Origin: DATAQC01 sp046263055
GTDB taxonomy: Bacteria > Actinomycetota > Acidimicrobiia > Acidimicrobiales > AC-14
Assembly: GCA_046263055.1 (NCBI GenBank)
Contig: JBHELO010000012.1
Coordinates: 1-41,095, forward strand
Length of the DNA: 41,095 nt
Reading direction: 5' to 3'
The translations under genes were made by a program, and so were the position numbers. A model generated the notes under the pieces. That model was not told the origin of the DNA. It saw only the letters and a program-made list of their open reading frames with translations, and did no database searches. Below are positions 1-9,015 of this stretch, in pieces. Positions within the stretch are counted from its first letter, which is position 1; the number at the start of each line of letters is the position of its first letter.

Positions 1-438
1 AACATCGGTGCCGAGATCATGGGCCGCAACAAGTTCGGGCCGCAGCGTGGCCCGTGGGAGAACCTCGACTGGAAGGGGTGGTGGGGAGACAACCCGCCCT
101 TCCACACCCCCGTGTTCGTCCTCACCCACCATCACCGACCCAGCTTCAGGCTGGCCGACACCACGTTCCACTTCCTCGATGCGACGCCCGCGGAGGCGAC
201 TCGGCAAGCCAAGGACGCCGCTGAGGGGAAGGACGTACGGGTTGGAGGCGGCGTCGCCACTGTTCGGCAGTTCCTCGAGGCGGATCTCATCGACACCATC
301 CATGTCGCCGTCGCGCCAGTCGAAGTCGGCCGAGGGGAGCGACTCTGGACCTCCCACGAGGACCTGCTCGACCGGTTCCACCTCGAGTCCGTGCCCAGCC
401 CCAGCGGCGTTACGCACCTACTCTTCTGGAGGCGGTAA
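1..438 (+). CDS. RibD C-terminal/dihydrofolate-reductase-like protein, 5'-truncated by window
   Basis: The reading frame is open from the first base of the window, so the start lies upstream. The 145 visible residues match the C-terminal two thirds of the actinobacterial DHFR/RibD_C family: an IMGRN-type nucleotide-contact segment near the start, a proline-rich PFHTPVFVLTHH segment, then GKDVRVGGGVATVRQFL, the conserved glycine-rich NADPH loop of this family, and a typical ending in a beta strand (THLLFWRR). Family members are cytosolic pyridine-nucleotide-dependent reductases. Most are of unknown substrate and are not the folate or riboflavin enzymes themselves, so no gene symbol is given. 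It stands alone and converges on the GH2/GT operon. The 217 bases that follow hold only a weak hairpin (about 451-470). Confidence 0.85.
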   Translation, partial: NIGAEIMGRNKFGPQRGPWENLDWKGWWGDNPPFHTPVFVLTHHHRPSFRLADTTFHFLDATPAEATRQAKDAAEGKDVRVGGGVATVRQFLEADLIDTIHVAVAPVEVGRGERLWTSHEDLLDRFHLESVPSPSGVTHLLFWRR

Positions 439-655
439 CCACGGCGGACGACGGGCTCCAGTCCGTCTTCAGCCGGAACAGGCGCGCCCAGACCGGGTGT
501 CCCAGAACGATTGCCCCGGAGCACGCGAGGCCCGGCCGACGGGAGCATCCCCGAGGTGCCGATCGGGGTCGCTCACCTGTCGTGAAAAGGGTGACGTGAT
601 GTTCTTGGGTAGTCGCCGACCGTCGCCCGTGACACTCCGGAGGCAGCCCTCGGGG

Positions 656-3600
656 TCAGACGGCCCCGGCGGCGGCGGGCGCCGGCGTGCGGGCCTCCCG
701 GAGGATGGAGACGTCGACCCCACCGGCCTCCGCCAGCTCGCCCATCCGCCGCTCCTGCTCGTCGTCGCCCCCGCCGGCGAAGTCCTCGGTGACCATCGAC
801 GAGACGGCGGCGTAGGCCCTGGTGTGAGGGACGAGCAGCGCGTCCCGGTAGAGGAGGGTCCACGCGTGCCCTGGGACGTCGGGGGTCATCGCCGCGTAGT
901 GGTGGTAGGCCTCCGACAGCCGCGCCACCCGTTCGTCCCATGACAGGAGCTGGTCGGCCGCCGCCCGCCCGAGCTCGTAGCGCCGGTACAGCAGCAGGGC
1001 GCTGTTCACCACGTCGCGCCAGGGCGGCTCGGCCATCGGATCGCCGGCCACCGCTAGCTCGGGCCCGCCCGGTGCCGACGGCACGGGGGCGGCAGCCTCG
1101 CCCGACCGGGCCGGCGCCCCCCCGTAGGGACGGTCGGGGAACCGGGCGGCGGCGCCCGACACCCGGCCCGGGGCTCGCTCGCTGCCCAGGCCGCCTACGT
1201 GGGCGACCACCGTCGCCCAGTGCGGGTAGGCCGAGAGGAACCGCCTGGTCAGGTCCTTGACGTCGGCCAGGCGCAGCAGCTTCTCGTCGGCCTGGGCCTG
1301 GTAGGGCTCGGGATGCTTGAACCGCTCGGCCAGGCTCCGCAGCTCGGCGACGCGCGCCGCGTAGCGGGGGTCGCGGGCCGCCTGGCGGAGCCACCAGAAG
1401 TCGTTCCCCTCGTCCAGGTAGGGCTCCAGGGCGGCCGCGAAGCCGCTCACCGCGGCGATGTTGGACATCGCCTCGGCCCGCAGGTTGTTGATGCGGTCGG
1501 CCGTCTCCGCCTCCACCTCGGCGCTGACGTCGTCGCATGCGTCGCCGCCGAGGGAGAGGCGGGAGAGGGCGGCCCACAGGTACGGGGGCTCGCGGAAGAT
1601 CCGGCCGTTGTAGGAGTCGACGATCTCGGCCATGAGGTCGCTGCGGGCGGTGCTCATGTTGCGCGTGTGCAACGCCGGCGTGTGGGTCAGGTGCACCATC
1701 CCCACGCCGTACTCGGACTCCACCTGCCACAGGTGGAAGATGTCCTCTCCCCGGCCGCCCACCGTGATGAACGGGATGGGGCTGGCCAGGACCGACTCGG
1801 CGAAACTGGTGTTGCCCCCGGGCATGCCCGCGAAGGGCCGGGTCTCCTCCACCAGCGCCTCGTCGCCCGGCACTACCCGGCCGAAGGTCCAGGGGTGGTA
1901 CACCTGCACCTGGTTCTCGTACTTGCCCTGGAACGTGCCGGCCAGCGTCGCCAGCAGGAGCAGGACCTGGTCGGCGAACGTCTCCACGTCGTCGCCCTCG
2001 CGGATGAGCCGCTCAAGGGTCTCGGGCTGGTCCCACGGGCGGAACCGGGTGATGTCCGCCTCGGAAGGGAGAAGGGGTGGGGCCTCGGGCGGGCGGCGGC
2101 GGGCCAGGTCGAAGGTGTGGTTGAGGATGCCCCACGCCACCCAGAACTTCTCCACCCCTTCGAGGGCGTCATTGGTGTACCCGCCGCCGCCGACCACCAC
2201 GTCGCCGTTCTCGAAGATGGTGCTCTTCTGATCGAAGTAGTTGAAGACGTGGCGCTTGGCCAGGGTGCTGGCCCGGGTGAGGACGAGAGCGCCCACCTCG
2301 TTGTCCTGGTCGAGCCAGGTGGATACCGGCTGGCGCAGGCCCAGGGCCCGGCTCTCGCGCAGGGCGGCCAGGCGCAAGAAGTTGCGGAACCGCCCGTAGG
2401 GCACCCCCTTCTCGCCCGGGGTGCGGCCGCCGGCCAGCGCCCACACGTCGCAGCGGCCGTCGGGGAACACCTCGGCGTTGAGGGCGTCCAGGAACGCGTT
2501 CTTGCGCCCACTGTCCCAGTGGGAGATCGACATGCCGGCCCGGGCCGCCTGGGCCACGATGTCCCGGCCCTGTTCCAACGCCTCGCCGGTGCTGTCGTCG
2601 CTCACCACGACGTGCACGGTTGGGCCGTACCCGAAGGCGGCCAGCTCGTGCCAGAGGCTCTGCACGAGCCGCTGCAGATCGGCCGGCGAGTTGAACGTGC
2701 TGACCAGGACCAGGTGCTGGCACCGCCGGTCAGGCCGGCCCTTGTCGGCCCGTAGTTGCTCCATCTCCCGGTACAGCTCCTGGTGGCGGGCCAGCAACGG
2801 CTCCGGGTAGAGCTGGGCCACGCAGACCCGCTTGTAGATGTTGGCGCCCCGGCGCAGGAGCCGCAGGGCGGCATCGGTGGCGTCCCCGCCGCCGTCGGCG
2901 TCGGCGATGCGGCGGGCGGTGGTGACGCAACGCTCGGCCGCGAGGTGGAGCTGGAAGGAGTGGAGCAGCACGACCGCGGACCGCAGCGTCTCCAGGCCGG
3001 GCCACAGCCGTTCGATCTCGGCGCTGGTGAGGCCGTGGTGCTCGAGGGCGGCGATGAACGAATGAGCCTCCTGCACCGAGGGGTCCCTGTTCTCGGCGGC
3101 ACTGGCGGCGAACAGCCCGGCCAGCGCGCCGATCATGCGGTCGAGGTCGGAGCCCTGGGGGGCGCGAGCCCGGAGGTGGACGAGGAAGTCGTCCACCGTG
3201 GCGTGGGCCGCCTCGCCGGCCAGCCACCGGCCGTCGGGCTCCTGTCCGGGCGACCAGTCGACGGCGGCGAGGAGGGCCTCCATGCTCGTGCCCACGACGT
3301 CGGCGGTCCACAACGCCCGCGAGAAGCCCCACGGATAGCCCACCCCCGGTCCCAGGAGGCCCAGGATCTTCGCCGGCAGGACGTCGTGCGCCCGGGCGAT
3401 GCGGTGCAGTCGCCGAGCCCGCTCGGAAGCCGACAGGCCGGGCCGGGCCCGCAGGAGGTCGAGGGCCTCGGCCGCCGCCCGGCGCTCGTTGACGGGGACG
3501 GACGGCAGCTCGAAGACGACGTGGTCGGCAATGGCGGCCCACGCCGCTGCCGCCGTTCCCTCGGCCAGGGTGGGAAGCAGGGCGCGGTAGCGGGCGTGGG

Positions 3601-3736
3601 CCTCGCGCCACAACGGCTCGGAGGTGAGCAGAGTCCCCCTGCGCTTCTCGTCCTCGAACCACCGGCCGGCCGGCTCCAAGGCGTCGGCTGGGAGGTCCGG
3701 CCCCGAGCTCGAAGTGGGTGTCAGCGCAGTCGTCAT
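656..3736 (-). CDS. Large GT-A-type glycosyltransferase (1026 aa) with helical flanking regions
   Basis: The central part (about residues 340-650) has a GT-A/GT2-like pattern: a first strand HLVLVSTFNSP (341-351), the nucleotide-binding strand HVVVSDDSTG (375-384), and a DxD-like metal site WLDQDNE (474-480). About 335 residues before it and 370 after it are predicted largely helical, have no obvious membrane spans, and match no family I recognise. The likely reaction is transfer of a sugar from a nucleotide sugar, but donor and acceptor are unknown. The gene lies 39 bp downstream of the GH2 gene and must be co-transcribed with it. A GAGGAGA ribosome site sits about 9 nt before the ATG. A glycosidase and a transferase in one operon suggest turnover or remodelling of one particular glycan. 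The protein is much longer than normal GT2 enzymes (250-400 aa), so the flanks probably mediate acceptor or partner binding. Confidence 0.8.
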   Translation of the reverse strand: MTTALTPTSSSGPDLPADALEPAGRWFEDEKRRGTLLTSEPLWREAHARYRALLPTLAEGTAAAAWAAIADHVVFELPSVPVNERRAAAEALDLLRARPGLSASERARRLHRIARAHDVLPAKILGLLGPGVGYPWGFSRALWTADVVGTSMEALLAAVDWSPGQEPDGRWLAGEAAHATVDDFLVHLRARAPQGSDLDRMIGALAGLFAASAAENRDPSVQEAHSFIAALEHHGLTSAEIERLWPGLETLRSAVVLLHSFQLHLAAERCVTTARRIADADGGGDATDAALRLLRRGANIYKRVCVAQLYPEPLLARHQELYREMEQLRADKGRPDRRCQHLVLVSTFNSPADLQRLVQSLWHELAAFGYGPTVHVVVSDDSTGEALEQGRDIVAQAARAGMSISHWDSGRKNAFLDALNAEVFPDGRCDVWALAGGRTPGEKGVPYGRFRNFLRLAALRESRALGLRQPVSTWLDQDNEVGALVLTRASTLAKRHVFNYFDQKSTIFENGDVVVGGGGYTNDALEGVEKFWVAWGILNHTFDLARRRPPEAPPLLPSEADITRFRPWDQPETLERLIREGDDVETFADQVLLLLATLAGTFQGKYENQVQVYHPWTFGRVVPGDEALVEETRPFAGMPGGNTSFAESVLASPIPFITVGGRGEDIFHLWQVESEYGVGMVHLTHTPALHTRNMSTARSDLMAEIVDSYNGRIFREPPYLWAALSRLSLGGDACDDVSAEVEAETADRINNLRAEAMSNIAAVSGFAAALEPYLDEGNDFWWLRQAARDPRYAARVAELRSLAERFKHPEPYQAQADEKLLRLADVKDLTRRFLSAYPHWATVVAHVGGLGSERAPGRVSGAAARFPDRPYGGAPARSGEAAAPVPSAPGGPELAVAGDPMAEPPWRDVVNSALLLYRRYELGRAAADQLLSWDERVARLSEAYHHYAAMTPDVPGHAWTLLYRDALLVPHTRAYAAVSSMVTEDFAGGGDDEQERRMGELAEAGGVDVSILREARTPAPAAAGAV

Positions 3737-3775
3737 GACCGTTGTCTCCTCTCCGCCGTCACCGCGTGGTCGTCG

Positions 3776-6700
3776 CTAGCCGGCCCTCCAGCTTTTCGCT
3801 GCCGGGGCCTCCAGGTGTGCCTCGGCCCGCTCCGCGAACAGGCCCAGGTACCGGATCGCCACCGCCGTCTTCTCGGTCGGAGACAGCACCTCGCTGCGGA
3901 TCTTCCACAGCGCCTCGAGCAGGGGAGCGGCCTCCGGCGTGGCGTCCAGCTCGGCCAGCACGTGGCGGAGCAGGTGCTCGCCCTGGATGGTGTCGTACAG
4001 GTCGACGCCGCCCGTGCGCGCCGACTCGAATCCGGCGAGCAGGCCCCGGACGCCAGGCGCCGCCGAGTGCACCACCCGTCCCCGGTCCCAGAACCGGAAC
4101 CCCACTGCGTCGGGGCCGCCGTGGAGCAGGACGCCGACCACCCGGGGGGCCAGCCCGTCGAGCCAGGCGAACCCGGTGTCGAGCACGACCAGCTCGTAGG
4201 TGTTGGTGGACAGCCGCTCGCCACCCGCGCTGTTGACGGCCGCCCGGAGCAGGTAGGTGCCTGCGCCCAGGCCGTCGGGCACCACCGGCTGGGTCGCCGG
4301 GTCACCGAACCAGCCGGTGGGGAACGCCCGGCCGCTTCCTCTGTCGAGGTCGATGCAGGAACTGTAGACCTCCACGGCCGCACCGGCCCGGTCGACGAAC
4401 TGCACTGCGGCGCCGCCGGCCTCCTCCAGCCACACCTTCACCTCTGCCGCCGGGAACGAGGCGGCGGTGTCGTTGGCCACGATCAGCTCGGCGTCGGCCC
4501 AGGGCCGCCGCTCGGTGCCTGGTGGCGCGTCGGGCCCGCCCAGCCACCGGTCCCCGGCCACCTTCACCGGGCTGCGGAGCACGGGCGGGAGCGTCGCCCG
4601 CACCGGCTGGTTGCTCTCCAGGTACGCCCGGTAGGCCTTCTTGGGGACACCCTCGGCGTCCACCACACCCCACGCCGGGGCTTGCCAGTCGGGGTCCCGC
4701 CACATGAAGCTCAGGTAGCCGACGATCGGCCCGGCCACGCCGGCGTTCAGGTAGTGCTCGATGGCGTCCTTGTGCAGTCGGTACTGGCGGTCCTGACTGG
4801 CGGCGACGAAGCCCTTCAGGGTCCGCCCCGGGCGCCAGCGCCCGAACCAGAAGTTCTCGCCCTTGAACCCGCCGTAGTGCAGGACCTCAAGGAGGAGCAG
4901 GGCCAACCGGCGACGCAGGGCCTCGGGCCCCCCGCCCGCACCGTCCCGGGCGAGGGCCTCGATCTCCGCCTCCAGGGCGCCCATCTTCGGGAGGTGGGCC
5001 CAGTCGAGGGCGGCCAGCGCGCCCTCCCAGCTGCCCCCGCCCACGACCTCGGTGATGGCGTCGAGGTCGCCCGAGGTGCGCGGCCAGTCGTCGCCCCCGC
5101 CCGCCACCCACGCCGGGTCGGAGTGGAGGCGGCGCAGGACGGCCCGCACCCGCCCTTCGGACAGGATGCGGCGGAACAGCGCCTCGTTGGGCATTGCCTG
5201 GATGCCGAACTCGGTCGGCATGTTGGGATGGCGGGAGAACCGCCGGTCCTCGAACTCGGCCTCCATGAACCGAGCGGGGAGGGTGGCGAAGCCGTTGTCG
5301 TCGCGCAGCTCGTAGAACTGGCCGGGGTAGGCGTGGTTCCCCCCCGAGAAGGTGCTGGCCCAGCGGCTGCGGTCGTGGTCGCGCACGAGGGCGTGCAGGT
5401 CGAAGTCGAAGCGGCGGTTGTCGAGCCCCGGCGCGGTGCGCATGTCGGGCTCGTTGTGCATCTCGTAGGAGACGACCGAGGGGTGGTTGGCGAGCAGCGC
5501 GGTCATCTCCCCCACCTGGCGGGCGGCTCGGGCGACCAGCTCGTCCGACTGCTCGTATGACCATTGCAGGGGGAACATCTGCACGACGAGGAACCCGTGG
5601 CTGTCGGCCAGGTCGTAGAGGACCCGGGGGGCCACCAGGGTGTGGACCAGCACGGTGTTGAAGCCCGCTTCCCGCAGCATCCGGAAGTCGCGGGCGGCGG
5701 TGTCGGCGTCGTACTCGCTCAGCCAGTAGGTGGGCAGCACGTTGGTGCCCCGCACGAACACCTGGTGACCGTTGACCACCAGCGCCCCGTTGACGCCCGG
5801 CGACTCCCCCTCGGGGGTCACCGACAGCACCCGGAACCCGGTCTGCAGGACCTGGGCGTCGCGTGAGCGCCCGCCGACCCGGACTGACGCGGTGACCGCG
5901 TACAGGTGCGGGAACCCCTGGTCCCATGGCTCCCACGCCCGCACCGGCGACACCGTGCCCTCCACCACGATCTGGTTGTCGCCGGGGTGCAGTACCACGT
6001 CCCGGGCCATGCGATGGCCCTGACCCTCGAAGTTGGCGGGGCGGACGACGACGGCCAGCCGCCCGTCCACCACCTCGCCGGTGGTGTTGCGCACGCAGCA
6101 CGACAGGCGCACGGCGGCCTGGTAGCCGTCCTCGGCCGCCATGGGCGTGAGGTCGAGGGTGGTGACCCGGGTAGCGACGGGCAGCAGGTGCACGGGATCG
6201 CGGACGTCCAGGGCGACGTCGTTCCAGACACCCCCGGTGTTGCCGTCCTGGCTGGTCAACGAGCTCCAGGCACCGCCCCGCTTGGCGTCGTGATGGCCGA
6301 GGGCCCCCTTCACCATGGTCTTGCGGTTGGGGAAGCTCGACGAGGGCCGGAAGTCGTCCCACCCCGATGCCACGGAGATCCCCTCGCCGGCCGGATCGTT
6401 GGGCGAGGTCACCGCCAGGCGCAGCGTCGTGTGGCGCCCGTAGGCGACGAAGGGGCTGACGTCGAGCTCGAACGGCCCGAAGTACCCCTCGTGACCACCG
6501 ACATGGTGGCCGTCCACCCACAGGTCGGCGAAGTAGTCGACGCCCGAGAAGCGCACCACCAGCCGCCGTCCTCTGAGCCGGGCCGGCACCCGCACCACCC
6601 TGGTGAAGCGCATCGTGCCGGCGTAGCTCTCGATGCCGGGCACCAGCTCCCAATTGACGGGGACGTCCATCTCGGCGGTGGCGTAGTCGCCCGGCCCCCG

Positions 6701-7153
6701 GCGGTAGTACGCGCGCCACCGCCCGTTCAGGGAGTGGCTGGCGGGGCCGGGCCCGGCCACCACCGCGGTCGTCCACGGGCGGGCCCGGGCCCGGGCCGCC
6801 GGTGACGACAGCGCGGCGCGCTCCACCTCGCCGGCCACGTCGGTGAGATACCGGAACAGCAGGCGGCTGCGGGTGGCGGCTGGGACGTCGGCGTGGCGCA
6901 TGCCGGCGACCTCTGCGAGCATCGGCTCGAAGCCGGCCTCATCGCCGAACTCCCGCAGGAGATGGTCGAAGAAGTGGTCCCGGTCGTCGAGCCAGGCGAC
7001 CAATGCCGGCTTCCACCGTTGCATCGCGGCCCGCCCCTCCAGCAGGCCGAGCAGGCCGGGTGCGGCACGGTGGACCGGCTGGCCAAAGCCGTCGTGGAAG
7101 AGGAACCCGTCGGTGCCCGGCCGCCCGCACAACAGGTCCGCGGACGGCGTCAC
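3776..7153 (-). CDS. Glycoside hydrolase family 2 protein with duplicated terminal domain
   Basis: This 1125-residue protein has the GH2 order: a sugar-binding jelly roll (about 145-320, with FSGVDYFADLWVDG), an Ig-like sandwich (325-445), and a TIM barrel beginning with VFVRGTNVLP. The acid/base is E568 in MHNEPD and the nucleophile is E648 in PTEFG, so it should be active. No signal peptide is visible, which suggests a cytosolic enzyme. Substrate is not predictable; beta-mannosidase or beta-galactosidase/glucuronidase types are possible. Oddly, residues about 12-115 and 1005-1115 resemble each other (GFxFxDxG..VHxAAPGxxGLLxG followed by an HLL helix), so the catalytic core is bracketed by two copies of one unrecognised domain. 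Start is GTG. A shorter start would remove the N-terminal copy. It is the first gene of the operon with the downstream glycosyltransferase. Confidence 0.88.
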   Translation of the reverse strand: MTPSADLLCGRPGTDGFLFHDGFGQPVHRAAPGLLGLLEGRAAMQRWKPALVAWLDDRDHFFDHLLREFGDEAGFEPMLAEVAGMRHADVPAATRSRLLFRYLTDVAGEVERAALSSPAARARARPWTTAVVAGPGPASHSLNGRWRAYYRRGPGDYATAEMDVPVNWELVPGIESYAGTMRFTRVVRVPARLRGRRLVVRFSGVDYFADLWVDGHHVGGHEGYFGPFELDVSPFVAYGRHTTLRLAVTSPNDPAGEGISVASGWDDFRPSSSFPNRKTMVKGALGHHDAKRGGAWSSLTSQDGNTGGVWNDVALDVRDPVHLLPVATRVTTLDLTPMAAEDGYQAAVRLSCCVRNTTGEVVDGRLAVVVRPANFEGQGHRMARDVVLHPGDNQIVVEGTVSPVRAWEPWDQGFPHLYAVTASVRVGGRSRDAQVLQTGFRVLSVTPEGESPGVNGALVVNGHQVFVRGTNVLPTYWLSEYDADTAARDFRMLREAGFNTVLVHTLVAPRVLYDLADSHGFLVVQMFPLQWSYEQSDELVARAARQVGEMTALLANHPSVVSYEMHNEPDMRTAPGLDNRRFDFDLHALVRDHDRSRWASTFSGGNHAYPGQFYELRDDNGFATLPARFMEAEFEDRRFSRHPNMPTEFGIQAMPNEALFRRILSEGRVRAVLRRLHSDPAWVAGGGDDWPRTSGDLDAITEVVGGGSWEGALAALDWAHLPKMGALEAEIEALARDGAGGGPEALRRRLALLLLEVLHYGGFKGENFWFGRWRPGRTLKGFVAASQDRQYRLHKDAIEHYLNAGVAGPIVGYLSFMWRDPDWQAPAWGVVDAEGVPKKAYRAYLESNQPVRATLPPVLRSPVKVAGDRWLGGPDAPPGTERRPWADAELIVANDTAASFPAAEVKVWLEEAGGAAVQFVDRAGAAVEVYSSCIDLDRGSGRAFPTGWFGDPATQPVVPDGLGAGTYLLRAAVNSAGGERLSTNTYELVVLDTGFAWLDGLAPRVVGVLLHGGPDAVGFRFWDRGRVVHSAAPGVRGLLAGFESARTGGVDLYDTIQGEHLLRHVLAELDATPEAAPLLEALWKIRSEVLSPTEKTAVAIRYLGLFAERAEAHLEAPAAKSWRAG

Positions 7154-7167
7154 CGACCCTCACTGCC

Positions 7168-7181
7168 GGCGCCGCGGCGCC
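7168..7181. promoter_or_regulatory. 14-bp GC palindrome upstream of the GH2/GT operon
   Basis: GGCGCC-GC-GGCGCC is a perfect inverted repeat 14 bases upstream of the GH2 GTG start, in the 165-bp gap separating this operon from the LCP gene. It could be an operator for the operon or a leader hairpin. It could also be chance in such GC-rich DNA. Confidence 0.3.
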
Positions 7182-7318
7182 TTCGATGTTCGGCGTCGGC
7201 ACCCGGGCCGGCGCGGCCCTGACAACAGTCCGGTGCTGACACCACGGGACCCAGTCTTGCCGACCGCCCGGCCTCGGCCGCTCATGCCATGTCCCCAGTC
7301 CGTCGGCCGCCGCCGCCG

Positions 7319-8221
7319 TCAGTGGGATTCGAGGATGCCGTCGTCACGGAAGTCGGCGAACAGACTGGCGGCGGCCGGATCAACCAGGACCACCGACGCC
7401 CCGCCCACGTCGGCCCCGCTGCCGGGCATCACCACGTTGCGGACGTTGGCCGGGTCGAGGCCGATGGCCAGGCGGCCCAGGCGGTAGACGTCGGCCAGGC
7501 TCAGGCCGTCGAGGCGGCCGTGGCGCCCGAACGCCACCACGTCCTTGAGCAGGCTGGTGGCGTCGGCGTGCTGGGCCCGGAGCTGGGCCAGGCCGGCCAG
7601 GAGGAGGAGGCCCTGGTCGGAGGTGCGGGTGAAGTCGCCGCCGTCCAGGTGGCGGTTGCGGGCGAACGCCAGGGCCGAGACGCCGTCGAAGTGGGTCGGG
7701 CCCGGGCTGTAGATGGCCCCCGAGAAGGAGTCGTTCATGGCGAAGGGGACGGTGAAGTCGAGGCCGCCCAATTCGTCGACGATGTCGGTCAACCCCTGGA
7801 AGTCGGTGTCCACCACGAAGGGCACGTCCACGCCGACCAGCGAGCCCACCGCCTTGGCCTCCAGCGCCGGCCCGCCGCTGGCGTGGGCGGAGTTGATCTT
7901 GTCCCGGCCCGAGCCTCGGCCGGGGATGGGCACGAAGGTGTCCCGCGGGATGTCCAGGATCGTGGCCTTGCCCTGGCCGGGGTTGACGCCGATGAGGTGG
8001 AGGGCGTCACCCCTGGTGACGGTGTCGCCCGGGCGACCGTCGTTGCCCATCACCAGGATGAACACAGGGGCGTCGGGCGAGACGGTGAACCGGGCGTCGT
8101 CCACCTTGTGGATCGTGAAGGCGGCGGCGGCCGGTCGGAGGCCGACCAGGCCGACGGCCATGACCGCAGCCGTCACCGTGCAGGTGACGGCTGCGCGCAG
8201 CGCCGACGCCGTGCCCCTCAC
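7319..8221 (-). CDS. LytR-CpsA-Psr (LCP) family protein
   Basis: LCP proteins move undecaprenyl-phosphate-linked glycopolymers onto peptidoglycan at the outer face of the membrane. This 300-residue protein has an N-terminal hydrophobic signal/anchor (about 10-34) and the LCP core: FILVMGNDGRPGDTVTRGDALHLI (first conserved strand with D/R polyphosphate ligands, split by a loop), ILDIPRDTFVPIP (IPRD motif), DKINSAHASGG (KINxAxxxGG), LGGLDFTVP and the LAFARNRH (R-R/H) motif. It lacks a C-terminal LytR_C domain. A separate LytR_C-like gene lies at 17088. GTG start, 40 bp after the lipoprotein gene at 8262-8879, so the two form an operon. No strong ribosome site is seen. Confidence 0.92.
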   Translation of the reverse strand: MRGTASALRAAVTCTVTAAVMAVGLVGLRPAAAAFTIHKVDDARFTVSPDAPVFILVMGNDGRPGDTVTRGDALHLIGVNPGQGKATILDIPRDTFVPIPGRGSGRDKINSAHASGGPALEAKAVGSLVGVDVPFVVDTDFQGLTDIVDELGGLDFTVPFAMNDSFSGAIYSPGPTHFDGVSALAFARNRHLDGGDFTRTSDQGLLLLAGLAQLRAQHADATSLLKDVVAFGRHGRLDGLSLADVYRLGRLAIGLDPANVRNVVMPGSGADVGGASVVLVDPAAASLFADFRDDGILESH

Positions 8222-8261
8222 CCGAGGCCCTTCACTGGTGGGCGCCCCGACGTGGTGCCCC

Positions 8262-8879
8262 TCACTTGTGGGCCTCGGTGGTCACCGAGCCGCCGTCGCT
8301 GTCGCGGGTGACGTGGAGGTCGTAGCCGTCGATCTTCCAGGTCGACCCGTTGGGCACCAGCACCAGGTGGCCGGTGCGGGCCACGGTGACGGGGTCGGAG
8401 CCGCGGGTCTGCACCCGCAGGTCGATGGCGGCGGCCACCGCCGTGAGGGACGTGCCGGACGGGACGAGCGCCACCAGCCGGGCGGAGGCGGCCGACAGGA
8501 CGAGGCCGGGTGCCGTGGGCAGCCCCTCGTCCACCATGGCGCCCCGGTCGGGACCGTTGACCCGGGCCAGGGCGGGAGCCGTGAACAGGGCGCCCAGGTC
8601 GGCGGCCGGGCGGCCCGTGGTCAGGGGCCCGGCCACCGCCTGGGAGAGGTAGCGGTCGAGCACGTCGACGACGGCCGCCTTGACGTCGTCGGGGAACGGT
8701 GGCGCCGGCGACGGCACCGACTGCACGTCCGTTCCCGACACGGTGAAGGCCAGGGGCCCGGCGGCGGTGGTGCTAGTCGGCCCCACCCGGGCGGCGCCAC
8801 CCCCACCGTGGGAGCAGGCGGCGGCGCCGGACAGGATGGCCACCACGGCGGCGAGGAAAGCGAGGCGGCGGCCCGACAC
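8262..8879 (-). CDS. Secreted lipoprotein, NTF2/Mce-associated-like
   Basis: The start was set at GTG 8879, because residues 1-22 then form a clean lipoprotein signal with lipobox SGAAAC and acylated Cys22. A longer in-frame reading begins in the divergent gene's coding sequence and lacks such an N-terminus. The mature part (about 183 aa) has a Ser/Thr-rich linker and then an alpha+beta region (DVKAAVVDVLDRYLSQAV; later RLVALVPSG...AAAIDLRVQT, and WKIDGYDL near the end). This resembles the SnoaL/NTF2-like lipoproteins that accompany LCP or Mce systems, and no catalytic residues are evident. A TACACT -10 box ends 7 nt before the start, so its mRNA is probably leaderless. It is the promoter-proximal partner of the LCP gene. 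Confidence 0.82.
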   Translation of the reverse strand: MSGRRLAFLAAVVAILSGAAACSHGGGGAARVGPTSTTAAGPLAFTVSGTDVQSVPSPAPPFPDDVKAAVVDVLDRYLSQAVAGPLTTGRPAADLGALFTAPALARVNGPDRGAMVDEGLPTAPGLVLSAASARLVALVPSGTSLTAVAAAIDLRVQTRGSDPVTVARTGHLVLVPNGSTWKIDGYDLHVTRDSDGGSVTTEAHK

Positions 8880-8886
8880 GGGCGGC

Positions 8887-8892
8887 AGTGTA
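8887..8892 (-). promoter_or_regulatory. -10 box TACACT, leaderless promoter of the lipoprotein-LCP operon
   Basis: TACACT fits the actinobacterial TANNNT -10 pattern. Seven bases separate it from the GTG start at 8879, which places transcription start at or next to the start codon. It lies in the 136-bp divergent gap shared with the Asp-box protein gene. Confidence 0.55.
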
Positions 8893-9000
8893 AGCAGGGC
8901 CCGGCCGCCGCCGGTGCCACACGTCGGCCGATGAGCGTGACGCGGTGGCGGCGAGGTGCCAGGCTGGCGGCTCGTGCCGGTCGCGCCTGCGCCCGGCCGG

Positions 9001-9007
9001 AAGGAGG
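9001..9007 (+). promoter_or_regulatory. Shine-Dalgarno AAGGAGG deciding the 9016 start
   Basis: AAGGAGG lies 8 nt before the GTG at 9016. It favours this start over the in-frame ATG at 8956, which would put 20 non-signal residues before the signal peptide. Confidence 0.8.
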
Positions 9008-9015
9008 GCGGGCTG

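Noticed and set aside
2756..5560. A 934-codon open frame on the + strand
   Set aside because: It is antisense to the glycosyltransferase and GH2 genes. Long shadow frames are expected in GC-rich DNA, and the sense strand shows clear domains.
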